Position numbers and translations under genes: made by a program. The notes beneath the pieces were generated by a model, which did no database searches, was not told the DNA's origin, and worked only from the letters and a program-made list of their open reading frames with translations. Below, in pieces: positions 1-8,047 of a stretch of 64,000 bases of DNA (within the stretch, counting starts at the first letter, position 1; each line of letters begins with the position of its first letter). This stretch comes from CACIAM-69d sp001698445 (GTDB taxonomy: Bacteria; Cyanobacteriota; Cyanobacteriia; CACIAM-69d): contig NZ_JAZAQF010000094.1 in assembly GCF_043235035.1 (NCBI RefSeq), positions 1-64,000 of the forward strand, given 5' to 3'.

Positions 1-102
1 TTGAGCAAGGACTATGAGTTGTATTCGGAGACGAGTGAAGGGATGATCTATGGCTGCTTAATGCATTTGATGGTGAGAAGATTGGCTGCTCTAGATGCTT
101 AA
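1..102 (+). CDS. Transposase C-terminal fragment (cut by window edge)
   Basis: The window opens inside a reading frame whose last 33 residues include YSETSEGMIYGCLMHLMVRR, ending in TAA. This looks like the C-terminus of a DDE transposase of the IS4/IS5 type, where a conserved SES/TSEAMIY..MI.LM.RRL tail is common (family knowledge). The start lies upstream of the window, so intactness cannot be judged. The tandem repeat and AT-rich DNA just downstream fit an insertion-sequence edge. Family assignment from 33 residues is tentative. Confidence 0.6.
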   Translation: MSKDYELYSETSEGMIYGCLMHLMVRRLAALDA

Positions 103-124
103 TAATTGATTTATAAATCAGCTC

Positions 125-191
125 TAATATATTGGGCTTAATATATTGGGCTTAATATATTGGGCTTCATACATTGGGCTTCATACATTGG
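125..191. repeat. Tandem 14-nt repeat, about 5 copies
   Basis: Three exact copies of TAATATATTGGGCT (125-138, 139-152, 153-166) are followed by the variant TCATACATTGGGCT (167-180) and a partial copy of that variant (181-190). It lies 22 bases after the transposase stop codon. It may be part of the IS end or a slippage product. Confidence 0.9.
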
Positions 192-380
192 ATCAAAGTT
201 GCAGAGCCAGTCGTGGTAACAAGGGGCTTGACATCTTGCTGCTTAACGATCAGGTGACGGTAACAGCCATGTCATTTAACCCAACAAATTAAGGCAGCCA
301 CGCTACTACAGGCTGCCAGCGCAATTCCAAAGTGATTCCAGTGCAATTCCAGAGCAATTAACTTGGATGTTGGAAGACAC

Positions 381-409
381 AAAAAAAGCGCACGATCGTA
401 CGCCTTTTT
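381..409. terminator. Hairpin with A and T tracts, likely bidirectional terminator
   Basis: A run of A precedes GCGCACGATCGTACGC and a run of T follows, so the stem extends through A-T pairs at its base. The layout fits a Rho-independent terminator readable from either strand. On the minus strand it lies about 270 nt beyond the psbK stop, so the link to psbK is uncertain. Confidence 0.5.
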
Positions 410-680
410 GGTCAGAAGATAATGAAAATCTGAGTTGATCTAATTCAGGAAAGCTGCGTTGAACTGAGCTGAATCAGTGGGCGATCGCTCTCGATCGCGC
501 GCTCAAATGTCCAGTCGTTAAGCCACAACCTAGACAGGGAATCTCAGGTCATTAAGCTCAGAGAAACTTAGAGAAACTCAGCGAGGCTGGGACAGAATTG
601 GACGCTTTTGGACAATCTTGGATGAGGACGGATTCAACAGGCTGGTTTTTAGCCCAGGTCGAGCCGAAGGGTGTTGTGCT

Positions 681-818
681 TTAGCGGAAACCAACAGCAG
701 CTTGCCACACAAAGGCCAGCGCCAGGAACAGCAAAGGGATAATCGGCAGAACGTCAACCAACGGCGAGAAGGCGGAGTAAGCTTCGGGCAACTTGGCCAA
801 CAGCAAGGCGGCTTCCAT
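681..818 (-). CDS. psbK: Photosystem II reaction centre protein K
   Basis: This 45-residue single-span membrane protein is a small subunit of photosystem II, placed at the edge of the core next to PsbZ and the antenna CP43 (family knowledge). The reading frame contains KLPEAYSAFSPLVDVLPIIP followed by FLALAFVWQAAVGFR, the PsbK signature: a short propeptide, then KLPEAY at the start of the mature protein, then one transmembrane helix. The ATG has GGAGAGGA about ten bases upstream. It stands alone and reads leftward. Recognition is firm. Confidence 0.97.
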   Translation of the reverse strand: MEAALLLAKLPEAYSAFSPLVDVLPIIPLLFLALAFVWQAAVGFR

Positions 819-1280
819 TGTGTGTATCCTCTCCAACACGAATTTTATTAAAAGCTGCCGAAAATTTTATCAGAAAACAGGGTTCCAGCCCCGCCCTTTT
901 GGGGCTGCAACGATCGCCGCCTGTCCACCACAATTCACCGCTGGCCGATCGGGATCCAGTTCTGAGCCAGGAGAAACCGAAAAAAACACGAAAAAAGCGC
1001 CGGCTCTGTCGGACGGCGCTTTAGCTGTGCTGAGTGTGCTTTAAGGGCTTTAGGCATCTCAGGGGTTGCCTAGAAACCGCACTGAGATACAAAAGCGGTG
1101 TGGATTTGACTGGCGCGATCGCGAGGGAATTGTGATGCTGCGGCCCAATCGTTGGAGTCTTTGCCCTTGGGTGGATGGCGGTCAAAGGGGTTGACCGCCG
1201 AACCCGGAACGATTGTTGTGACTGAGCTTGGGGATATCAAGGCAGCCTTCAGGACTGAATCCCATGAGCTGCTGACCCCA
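819..1280. other. Intergenic stretch upstream of psbK
   Basis: No gene is supported here. It must contain the psbK promoter, but no convincing -35/-10 pair was picked out by eye. The hairpin at 994-1022 is the only clear structure. The short frames present lack ribosome-binding sites and do not resemble known proteins. Confidence 0.5.
994..1022. terminator. Strong bidirectional terminator hairpin
   Basis: The stem AAAGCGCCG pairs with CGGCGCTTT around a loop of about ten bases, with A-rich sequence before it and T after it. This is the classic form of a Rho-independent terminator. It separates the divergently placed psbK and the small gene ending at 1281, whose minus-strand transcript would reach it. 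Confidence 0.75.
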
Positions 1281-1499
1281 CTACACCAGTGTGGACAAAT
1301 CGCTCACTATCTCCACCCGCCCACGACGAATCGATCGCAAAAGACGATCAATAGAGGCTCGTTCTTCTTCCGTGATCGAGTCGTCTAGGAGCGCTGCGAG
1401 CAAGCCGTAGCGATCGGCGAGGGTGAGGCGACCGGTCGCCGTCACTTGGGCAAATAGCTCGGACAATGCAAAGGGCAATAGTCGAACGGGCGGTTGCAT
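1281..1499 (-). CDS. Small conserved cyanobacterial protein of unknown function
   Basis: A 72-residue protein with no signal peptide or membrane span. Its core, LTLADRYGLLAALLDDSITE followed by EERASIDRLLRSIRRGR, resembles a small protein family widespread in cyanobacteria, seen by me only as 'hypothetical'. It looks all-helical, with a basic C-terminal helix. The ATG is preceded by AGGGGTGA a few bases upstream, which supports the start. It is a single gene. The function is unknown and none is proposed. Confidence 0.7.
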   Translation of the reverse strand: MQPPVRLLPFALSELFAQVTATGRLTLADRYGLLAALLDDSITEEERASIDRLLRSIRRGRVEIVSDLSTLV

Positions 1500-1923
1500 A
1501 ATTCACCCCTGCATCGACATTCGCAGTCGAATCTACGTTTCTAATATGACGCTTTGGGTGTGCTGGCTAGGTGATTCACCCCAGTAAGGGAGCGTGATCA
1601 TTGCGGAAGATCAAGGCGATCGCAATAGACCGTATTCTGTGATACATATCTTTACTTGCTGCGATCGAGATCGCCATCAGGCGTGCATTGTGTCACTGAG
1701 CTTCCTCAAGTCTGTCAGCGACGGGGCTTGCGCCAAGCTACTCGCGAAATGGCCACGCTCCAGGTGTTTTTTAGCGAAAAAGCCATTCTGAATCGGTAAT
1801 TTGGCAGATTTTTCTAAAATTTTCCTTAAATCACTCTGAAAATCACTCTGAAAAAACATCGGGCGCTAGGAACTGCAACAGTTCGATAGCGCCCAATGGG
1901 AAGAGGCTATTTGGAGCACGAGC
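1500..1923. other. Intergenic stretch downstream of glmU
   Basis: No gene is supported. The right end contains the glmU terminator (1846-1894). The left end should carry the promoter of the small gene starting at 1499. Short frames on both strands lack ribosome-binding sites. Confidence 0.5.
1846..1894 (-). terminator. glmU Rho-independent terminator
   Basis: Read on the minus strand, GGGCGCTATCGAACTG pairs with CAGTTCCTAGCGCCC around a short loop and is followed by GATGTTTTTTCAG, a T tract. It starts 30 bases after the glmU stop codon. The paired stem and T tract make this a confident terminator. Confidence 0.85.
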
Positions 1924-3279
1924 CTAGTCGGCACTGGGCAAGCGCCAACCGGGTTTGACGACCTGGCGCGATCGGGCAATCACCAAGGCATCGTCGCTCA
2001 CATCTTCGGTGACCGTGGAACCGGCGGCGATCGTCACGTCTTGGCCAATGGTGATGGGAGCCACCAGCACTGTGTTTGCACCGGTTTTGCTGCGATCGCC
2101 GATCGCGGTGCGGTGTTTGTTCACGCCGTCGTAGTTTGCCGTGATCGTTCCTGCGCCGATGTTGACCCGATCGCCCAAGGTGGCATCACCCAAATAGGAC
2201 AGATGGGAGGCTTTGGTGTTGCTACCCAATTGCGCATTTTTCAGTTCCACGAAGTTCCCCAGGCGACAATCGGGGCCCGTGCTCGCATGGCCGCGCACAT
2301 GGGCAAAGGGCCCCACTTGGTTGTTAGGGCCAATTTCGCTGTCGGTGACGACGGAATAGAGCACTTGGCAGCCGTCCCCGATCGTGGCGTTTTCAATCAG
2401 TGAGCCGGGGCCAATTCTGGCTCCGGCTCCGATCGAGCTGTGACCGCGCAAATGGGTTTGGGGTTCAATGATCGCATCGGGGCCAATGGTGACCGTATCG
2501 TCGATCGTGATGCTGCTGGGATCAATCAGGGTCACGCCCGATCGCATCCATTGTTCCTTTGTGCGTCGTTGCAGCACCTGGGCCGCCGCCGCCAGTTGCA
2601 CCCGATCGTTAAATCCCCAAATTTCCTCCGGATCGGCCACATCCAAAGCCATGACCGGATCCAAGGCCCCGATCGCGTCGGTTAAATAATATTCCCCTTG
2701 GCTATTGTCATTTTTGAGATGGGGTAAAAAAGCCGCCAATGCCGACCAGCGAAAACAATAAATTCCGGCATTAATTCGGCAATTTTGACATTGCTCAGGG
2801 CTGCAATCTCGGTCTTCGATAATTTCTTGAACAATCAGATTTTGATCACAAAAAACGCGACCGTATCCCTGAGGATTCGCCAGTTGTGCTGTCAAAATGG
2901 TGGCAGCATTTTGATGAGTTTGATGAACTTTCAGAAGGTTGGCTAGGGTTTCTGGGCGCAAGAGGGGCACATCCCCATTGAGCACCAGCAAATCACCTTC
3001 ATAGTCCGCTAAAGGGTCGAGTAATTGTTGAACAGCATGGCCAGTTCCTCGTTGCTCCCGTTGTTCCACAAATTCCATTTGGGGCCAGGCGACCAGGTGC
3101 GATCGCACTAAGTCTGCTCGATGGCCAACAATGGTCAGGCATCGATCGACCGATAATTGAGACAAGCTATCCAAGACTCGGGCGATCGCGCTTTTGCCCC
3201 CCAATTCATGTAACACCTTGGGTAAATCAGATTTCATGCGCGTGCCTTTACCGGCCGCAAGAATCGCAACGGCAACCAC
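1924..3279 (-). CDS. glmU: Bifunctional UDP-GlcNAc pyrophosphorylase / glucosamine-1-phosphate acetyltransferase
   Basis: GlmU makes UDP-N-acetylglucosamine for peptidoglycan and lipopolysaccharide: the C-terminal domain acetylates glucosamine-1-phosphate and the N-terminal domain adds UMP. Visible are the nucleotidyltransferase loop LAAGKGTRMKSDLPKVLH at the N-terminus, GTGHAVQ, and LNGDVPLL, followed by a left-handed beta-helix of hexapeptides (IGPGSLIENATIGDGC and on) with the acetyltransferase segment GNFVELKNA and YDGVNKHRT. A GTG start at 3279 (protein begins VVAVAILAAG) is chosen because GAGGAAAT lies eight bases upstream. This gives the usual 451 residues, and the longer hydrophobic N-terminus possible upstream is not typical of the family. 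Confidence 0.96.
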   Translation of the reverse strand: MVAVAILAAGKGTRMKSDLPKVLHELGGKSAIARVLDSLSQLSVDRCLTIVGHRADLVRSHLVAWPQMEFVEQREQRGTGHAVQQLLDPLADYEGDLLVLNGDVPLLRPETLANLLKVHQTHQNAATILTAQLANPQGYGRVFCDQNLIVQEIIEDRDCSPEQCQNCRINAGIYCFRWSALAAFLPHLKNDNSQGEYYLTDAIGALDPVMALDVADPEEIWGFNDRVQLAAAAQVLQRRTKEQWMRSGVTLIDPSSITIDDTVTIGPDAIIEPQTHLRGHSSIGAGARIGPGSLIENATIGDGCQVLYSVVTDSEIGPNNQVGPFAHVRGHASTGPDCRLGNFVELKNAQLGSNTKASHLSYLGDATLGDRVNIGAGTITANYDGVNKHRTAIGDRSKTGANTVLVAPITIGQDVTIAAGSTVTEDVSDDALVIARSRQVVKPGWRLPSAD

Positions 3280-3889
3280 AGGAATTTCCTCAAGAAACAA
3301 CAAGAAAGAGCAACAGAAGAAAACAGCGAAAACAAGCAGCAAAAACAAGCCATTTTGTCAGCAAGCTGCTCAAGCAAACCGGGCCAGCAAGCGGAGCCAG
3401 TGACCAGAGCAAACAGGGCAGACGATCGCCCATTCAGCCGCAAAACCGCCGGGCGAACAAGCGTTTTGGCCATCCCTGGCAATTTTGACCAGGAATCGAT
3501 CGTGTTCAACAACGCTCTACAAGTATCTCTCTACCCGTATCGATACCAGTATCGATGGATGATTTATGGATGAAGATGATCCTGATGATCCTATAGGTGA
3601 TCTATCGTGATCTATCGATGAGCCAGATAACGATCCAGACAACAAGCCAGACAACAAGCCAGACAACCGTTGCCGCTTGCCCAATCTCGACAACACCATA
3701 GCCGTTGATCGGCCCTGAATTTACCCAAAATTCGCTGGAAAGAACGGCGCGATCGGGGAACTCCCGCGCTAGGCTGGATGCGAATCCTTGGCGGGTTTGC
3801 CCCGGTGCTGGGCCCTTGGGCTTTGGCCCCGGCCGCCGCCCGATTTTGCCCATCCGTTCGATCGACCCGTTTCCTCAGGAGCAAGCAAC
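3280..3889. other. Gene-free stretch upstream of glmU
   Basis: About 600 nt without a convincing gene. Near 3560-3615 there are short runs built on GATCCTGATGATCC and ATCTATCGTGATCTATCG, followed by the 12-nt repeat at 3619-3666. Longer open frames on both strands here are low-complexity translations of these repeats and lack start signals. The glmU promoter (leftward) and the promoter of the gene at 3890 must be here. Confidence 0.5.
3619..3666. repeat. Four imperfect tandem 12-nt repeats
   Basis: The last two copies read AAGCCAGACAAC exactly (3643-3654, 3655-3666). The first two are variants GAGCCAGATAAC and GATCCAGACAAC. The array lies in noncoding DNA upstream of glmU and the small gene at 3890. 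Confidence 0.85.
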
Positions 3890-4267
3890 ATGCCTGACTT
3901 CGGTAACTTGGTGCAAAAAGCCCTGTATTTAGGTGTTGGCCTTGCCAGCTATGCCGGTGAAAAGGCCAGCGAAACCTTCACCGACTTGCCCAGCAAACTG
4001 CAACAACTGGCCGATGAGATGGTGGCAAGAGGTGAAATGTCCACCGAAGAAGCTCGCCGCGCCGTGGAAGCCCTGATTCAACAATCCCAAGACAACGCCC
4101 CCAGCCGCGAGCCATCCGCCGGCCAAGAGCCGCGCCGCATTGAAATTTTGGACGCGGAAGTGAGCGCAGATCCGGCCAATGGTGGGGCCAATCTGGATGC
4201 CATGCGCCAAGAAGTGGAACGGCTCCAGGCAGAATTGCGACGGCTGCGGGATCAGGCGGGATCCTAG
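3890..4267 (+). CDS. Small helical cyanobacterial protein, phasin-like
   Basis: A 125-residue protein starting MPDFGNLVQKALYLGVGLAS. The N-terminal half (VQKALYLGVG, AGEKASETFTDLPSKLQQLA, ADEMVARGEMSTEEARRAVE) resembles a conserved cyanobacterial family sometimes annotated as phasin-like. Residues about 100-125 form a coiled coil (MRQEVERLQAELRRLRDQ), with a charged, Pro-rich linker between. The ATG follows CAGGAGCAAGCAAC, a fair ribosome-binding site. The last four bases overlap the end of the convergent nrtS-like gene. Function is unknown; a role in granule surfaces or scaffolding is a guess from the phasin likeness only. Confidence 0.75.
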   Translation: MPDFGNLVQKALYLGVGLASYAGEKASETFTDLPSKLQQLADEMVARGEMSTEEARRAVEALIQQSQDNAPSREPSAGQEPRRIEILDAEVSADPANGGANLDAMRQEVERLQAELRRLRDQAGS

Positions 4268-4626
4268 TTACCCTTTTCCTCGCGATCGGCCATGGGCGAT
4301 CGCCCCAATTCCCGCAGGGTGGAAACGGAAGCAAAGGTGGCAACCAGATAGGGAACCATGTAAGTTAGCCCAATTTTGGCAAGGCGATCGGGCGGACAGT
4401 CGCGCCGCAGCAGAGCATCGCCGTGATTAATACCCACCAGGATCGTGCCCACCAACAGCGAGGTACGCAGGGCCCGCTGCACCACGGAGCGCTGGCGGGC
4501 CAGCAACCACCAATCGGGCCCGCTGGCGGGCAGCTTGGGGGAAGCGGGGGCATTGGGTGGACTCAAGCGGGGCGATCGGGAATGGGCGGACGGTTCAGGT
4601 TGCGGGGGAGATACCAAAGGAGCCAT
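4264..4626 (-). CDS. NrtS-like small two-span membrane protein
   Basis: A 120-residue protein with a Pro/Ser-rich N-terminus and two hydrophobic spans: LLVGTILVGINHGDALLRRD and IGLTYMVPYLVATFASVSTL. The pattern, with GTILV.INHGD after the first helix and LTY.VPY.VATF.S in the second, matches NrtS, a small nitrate transporter described in cyanobacteria and marine bacteria. The ATG at 4626 is chosen because the family is about this size; an in-frame upstream start at 4680 would add 18 residues, and neither has a clear ribosome-binding site. It converges on the gene at 3890 with a 4-nt overlap. No other nitrate genes are nearby, so substrate is inferred only. Confidence 0.6.
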   Translation of the reverse strand: MAPLVSPPQPEPSAHSRSPRLSPPNAPASPKLPASGPDWWLLARQRSVVQRALRTSLLVGTILVGINHGDALLRRDCPPDRLAKIGLTYMVPYLVATFASVSTLRELGRSPMADREEKGN

Positions 4627-4853
4627 AGCGTCAGAGGATAAGAACCCAAAATAGGAGATCTGGACAGCAAGATCCAGCAATCAAGATCCAGCAATCCCCT
4701 CGTTATCATGGACTAAACGTGGCTCTCCGCTGGCTTAGCGTGAACCGTTTGCCGCGCAAGCGTCATCACTGCGTCATGTCTGTACCATAACCCCGTCAAA
4801 CAAGCTGACTAGATTGGGGTCAAACAGGCCAGAATGGATAAGGACACAGCCCG

Positions 4854-6155
4854 ATGACGTTTCGACTGCCAAAAGCTGCCATGACATCTCCCAACGATCG
4901 CCCCGATCGGGTGCAATTTCAAAATCCCCCCAATCGTTCCGGTGGCGGATCGAAGGCCCTGCTCTACGTTTCCCTGATCCTGTTTGGGGCGGGGGCGGCT
5001 TTGGCAGGGGTGCGGATGGTGTCGCCTAATGCCTGGGGCATTTTAGCCAATGGGGGCGAGCCGGCCTTGCTGCCCAACACCAGTTCCGTGCCGGTGTCGC
5101 TGCCGTTGGGATCTGCTGCCAATGCCAACAACCCTGGTAACTTCGTCACCACCGTGGTCAATCGCGTGGGGCCAGCCGTGGTGCGCATTGACTCCGCCCG
5201 CACCGTTCGGAACGAAATTCCCGGTGAATTTAGCAATCCCTTTTTCCGTCGCTTCTTTGGAGAAGAAGGGCCCGCCCCCCAGGAACGGGAAACCCGTGGC
5301 TCCGGTTCGGGCTTTATTGTGACCAATGACGGCAAAATTTTCACCAATGCCCATGTGGTGGAAGGAGCCACTTCGGTGACCGTGACCCTGAAGGATGGGC
5401 GCAAGTTTGACGGCAAAGTGGTTGGGGCGGATTCCCTGACGGATGTGGCGGTGGTGCAAATCAACGCGAAGGATTTACCGACGGTCAACTTGGGCAACTC
5501 TGACCAATTGCAACCGGGGCAATGGGCGATCGCGATCGGGAACCCTTTGGGGCTGGACAACACAGTCACCACTGGAATTATTAGCGCCACCGGGCGATCG
5601 AGTAATCAGGTCGGCGTACCGGACAAGCGGGTGAACTTCATCCAAACCGACGCAGCCATTAACCCCGGTAACTCCGGCGGCCCGCTGATCGATGAGCGGG
5701 GAGCCGTGATTGGCATGAACACGGCCATCATCCGAGGGGCCCAGGGGATTGGCTTTGCCATTCCGATCAATCGGGCCCGCCAAATTGCCGAGCAACTGGT
5801 GGCCAAGGGCCGGGCGGATCACGCCTTCGTGGGGGTGCGGATGGTGAAGCTCACGCCCGAACTGAAGCAGCAAATCAACGAAGACCCGAACAGCAACGCC
5901 AAAATCGAACTGGATGCGGGGGTGCTGATTGTGCAAGTGATGCCCCGATCGCCCGCTGCGGAAGCGGGTTTGCGCCCCGGAGACACGGTGTTTCAGATTG
6001 ATGGCAAGGTGGTGGAAGATCCCAGCGAAGTGCAGCAAATGGTGGAAGCCACGGGCACAACCCGTCCCCTCACCTTTGCCATCAATCGCAACGGTCAAAA
6101 CCTGTCATTGCAGGTGAAACCCCAGGTTATGAGTCCCGATCGCGCCAATGAGTGA
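4854..6155 (+). CDS. HtrA/Deg family periplasmic serine protease with PDZ domain
   Basis: A 433-residue protease of the HhoA/HhoB/HtrA group, which degrades or refolds damaged envelope proteins. After a short cytoplasmic tail, one hydrophobic span (about residues 36-53, ALLYVSLILFGAGAALAG) anchors or exports it. The trypsin-like domain shows the triad His167 (TNAHVVEG), Asp197 (SLTDVAVV) and Ser274 (NPGNSGGPL). One PDZ domain follows (about 325-420, with SPAAEAGLRPGDTVFQIDG). AAGGA lies ten bases before the ATG. It stands alone between convergent and intergenic DNA. Which of the three cyanobacterial Deg paralogues it is cannot be settled here. Confidence 0.93.
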   Translation: MTFRLPKAAMTSPNDRPDRVQFQNPPNRSGGGSKALLYVSLILFGAGAALAGVRMVSPNAWGILANGGEPALLPNTSSVPVSLPLGSAANANNPGNFVTTVVNRVGPAVVRIDSARTVRNEIPGEFSNPFFRRFFGEEGPAPQERETRGSGSGFIVTNDGKIFTNAHVVEGATSVTVTLKDGRKFDGKVVGADSLTDVAVVQINAKDLPTVNLGNSDQLQPGQWAIAIGNPLGLDNTVTTGIISATGRSSNQVGVPDKRVNFIQTDAAINPGNSGGPLIDERGAVIGMNTAIIRGAQGIGFAIPINRARQIAEQLVAKGRADHAFVGVRMVKLTPELKQQINEDPNSNAKIELDAGVLIVQVMPRSPAAEAGLRPGDTVFQIDGKVVEDPSEVQQMVEATGTTRPLTFAINRNGQNLSLQVKPQVMSPDRANE

Positions 6156-6175
6156 TGAGCAAGCAGTGGGATGAC

Positions 6176-6214
6176 GGGCGATCGAGCAATTTTGAATCAA
6201 GAACTCGATCGCCC
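6176..6214. terminator. Perfect 11-bp hairpin between convergent genes
   Basis: GGGCGATCGAG (6176-6186) pairs exactly with CTCGATCGCCC (6204-6214) around a 17-nt loop. It sits just past the protease stop codon and between it and the convergent glcD. There is no strong T tract, so termination is plausible rather than certain. Confidence 0.5.
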
Positions 6215-6268
6215 CATCTCTGCCCTGCTCATTGATTCCCGGCCGGATGGGTATTTAGAGATGAGTAT

Positions 6269-7756
6269 TTAGAAGCGATCGGCTCCCTCAACCAATCGCT
6301 GTGCTGGAGCCTGAGCATTCGCCGCTTCCCCGCAGGTTTTGGGCGTGGGAAATACCTTGTCAGGATTGGCTAACCGCAAGGGATCAAAGGCCGATCGCAG
6401 CCATTGCATTGTTTCTAAATCCGCCGCCGAAAACATATCGGGCATGTAGCAGCGCTTCTCGGCACCAATGCCATGCTCGCCGGAGATTGTGCCGCCCGCT
6501 TGCACACAGCGCTTGAGGATTTCGCCGCCCATTTCCTCCACCGCTTCCAGTTGTCCCGGCACGGACTTATCGTACAAAACCAACGGGTGCAAATTGCCAT
6601 CGCCCGCATGGAACACGTTGGCTACTTTGTAGCCGTATTCCTCACTCAGCTTGGCAATTTCTTGCAAAATCCAAACTAATTTGCCGCGTGGTACAACACC
6701 ATCTTGCACATAGTAATCGGGGCTGACATGGCCGGCAGCGGCAAAGGCAGACTTGCGACCTTTCCAGAGCTTGAGGCGTTCTTGGGGATCTGTGGCGATC
6801 GCAATATTCCGCGCCCCATTCTCGCGGCAAATTTGGGCCACCCGATCAGTATTGGCTTCCACTTCCACCGCCAAACCATCCAATTCAACCAATAGAATTG
6901 CCTCCGCATCTCGGGGATAGCAATTGGTTTTGGCCACATCCTCCACCGCATTAATGCTGAGGTTATCCATGATTTCCATGCCACCAGGAATAATCTTGGC
7001 AGCAATGATATCGGCCACACTCTTGGCCGCCGCATCCATACTGGTGAAATCTGCCAGCAAAACAGCAATTTCATCAGCGGTTTTCAGAATTCGTAAGGTG
7101 ACTTCCGTGGCGATTCCCAATGTGCCTTCGGAACCCACAAAAATTCCCGTCAAATCGTAACCGGGCATCTCCGGCACGGCGCTGCCCACTTCCACAATTT
7201 CCCCATCGGGTAACACCAATTTCAACCCCAAAACATGGTTAGTCGTTACGCCATATTTGAGGCAATGAACCCCGCCGGAATTTTCCGCCACATTCCCCCC
7301 GATCGAGCAAATAATTTGACTCGATGGATCGGGCGCGTAATAAAATCCTGCACCGCTCACCGCCTGCGTCACCCAATTGTTAATTACCCCCGGTTGCACC
7401 ACCACCCGTTGATTGTCCAAATCCACCTTCAGGATTTGTTTCATCAGCGCCGTGACAATCAGCACCGAATCCTCGATCGGGAGTGCGCCGCCGGAGAGGC
7501 CCGTGCCCGCCCCCCGCGCCACAAAGGGCACGCGAAACCGATTGCAGAGCTTGACCGCCGCCGCCACCTGCTCCGTGGTGCGCGGCAACACCACCAGCGC
7601 CGGCCGGTGGCGATAGCTGGTTAGCCCGTCGCATTCATAGGTCAGCAGTTCATCTTTGCGGCGAATCACCGCCCGATCGCCCAGCGCATTCACAAATTCC
7701 CGGGCGATCGCTTCCCAATCGGGGCGAGTAGCCGATAGCGACGGTGCAAAAACCAT
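6269..7756 (-). CDS. glcD: Glycolate dehydrogenase, FAD-binding subunit GlcD
   Basis: A 495-residue FAD-linked oxidase that oxidises glycolate to glyoxylate in photorespiration, normally with partners GlcE/GlcF. The FAD-binding (PCMH-type) domain is visible at about residues 50-225 (RPALVVLPRTTEQVAAAVKL, ARGAGTGLSGGA, GGNVAENSGGVHCLKYGVT, GSEGTLGIATEVTLR). The C-terminal oxidase domain carries FHAGDGNLHPL and GGTISGEHGIGAEKR. Length is typical. No GlcE or GlcF gene is adjacent. The ATG is clear. A D-lactate dehydrogenase of the same family is the main alternative. Confidence 0.92.
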   Translation of the reverse strand: MVFAPSLSATRPDWEAIAREFVNALGDRAVIRRKDELLTYECDGLTSYRHRPALVVLPRTTEQVAAAVKLCNRFRVPFVARGAGTGLSGGALPIEDSVLIVTALMKQILKVDLDNQRVVVQPGVINNWVTQAVSGAGFYYAPDPSSQIICSIGGNVAENSGGVHCLKYGVTTNHVLGLKLVLPDGEIVEVGSAVPEMPGYDLTGIFVGSEGTLGIATEVTLRILKTADEIAVLLADFTSMDAAAKSVADIIAAKIIPGGMEIMDNLSINAVEDVAKTNCYPRDAEAILLVELDGLAVEVEANTDRVAQICRENGARNIAIATDPQERLKLWKGRKSAFAAAGHVSPDYYVQDGVVPRGKLVWILQEIAKLSEEYGYKVANVFHAGDGNLHPLVLYDKSVPGQLEAVEEMGGEILKRCVQAGGTISGEHGIGAEKRCYMPDMFSAADLETMQWLRSAFDPLRLANPDKVFPTPKTCGEAANAQAPAQRLVEGADRF

Positions 7757-7859
7757 GGTGGGTTACACAGAAAACAGTGAGGAAAACGGCGACAAACCTT
7801 CAACCACTACTATAGAAGATCTCGATAGAGCTATTAGCCAAATTGTCGGGGGCAAGGGG

Positions 7860-7942
7860 CTTAGGGCGTGTCATCAAATACCCAAAAATCTGATTCTTGC
7901 GTTGCGAGATCGTGGGGAGCAAGAGGCTTAAGCCCCTTGTTT
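7860..7942. repeat. Dispersed repeat, copy 1 of a family also at 29707-29790
   Basis: The segment begins CTTAGGGCGTGTCATCAA and ends with a palindromic GAGGCTTAAGCCCCTTG. It aligns by eye along its length with 29707-29790 (CTTAGGGCCTGTTGTCAA through AAGGGGCTTGAGCATCTTG). It lies in the noncoding gap between glcD and uup. It is likely a non-autonomous mobile repeat or IS remnant. Confidence 0.65.
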
Positions 7943-8047
7943 AGAGCGGTTGAGCTGGATAAATAAGCCATTTCAACGCCGATCAATTGCAATTGATAAT
8001 ACGCTCTAAGCTCCTTGTCTTGGGGAGTTGTGATCGAATTCTGAATC

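Larger units (their letters stand above)
103..680. other. Intergenic stretch between transposase tail and psbK
   Basis: No credible gene is seen in this stretch. It holds the 14-nt tandem repeat at 125-191, a copy of a dispersed motif around AAGGGGCTTGA (about 218-230), the hairpin at 381-409, and several CGATCG palindromes near 480-505. The left part is AT-rich, like the adjoining transposase tail; the right part is the downstream flank of psbK. Confidence 0.5.

Noticed and set aside
2041..2689. Open frames on the plus strand within glmU
   Set aside because: They are antisense shadows of a strongly conserved gene, with no ribosome-binding site and no recognisable product.
5475..6098. Long minus-strand frame opposite the HtrA protease
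   Set aside because: His/Arg-rich shadow translation of a GC-rich gene; the plus-strand gene is certain.
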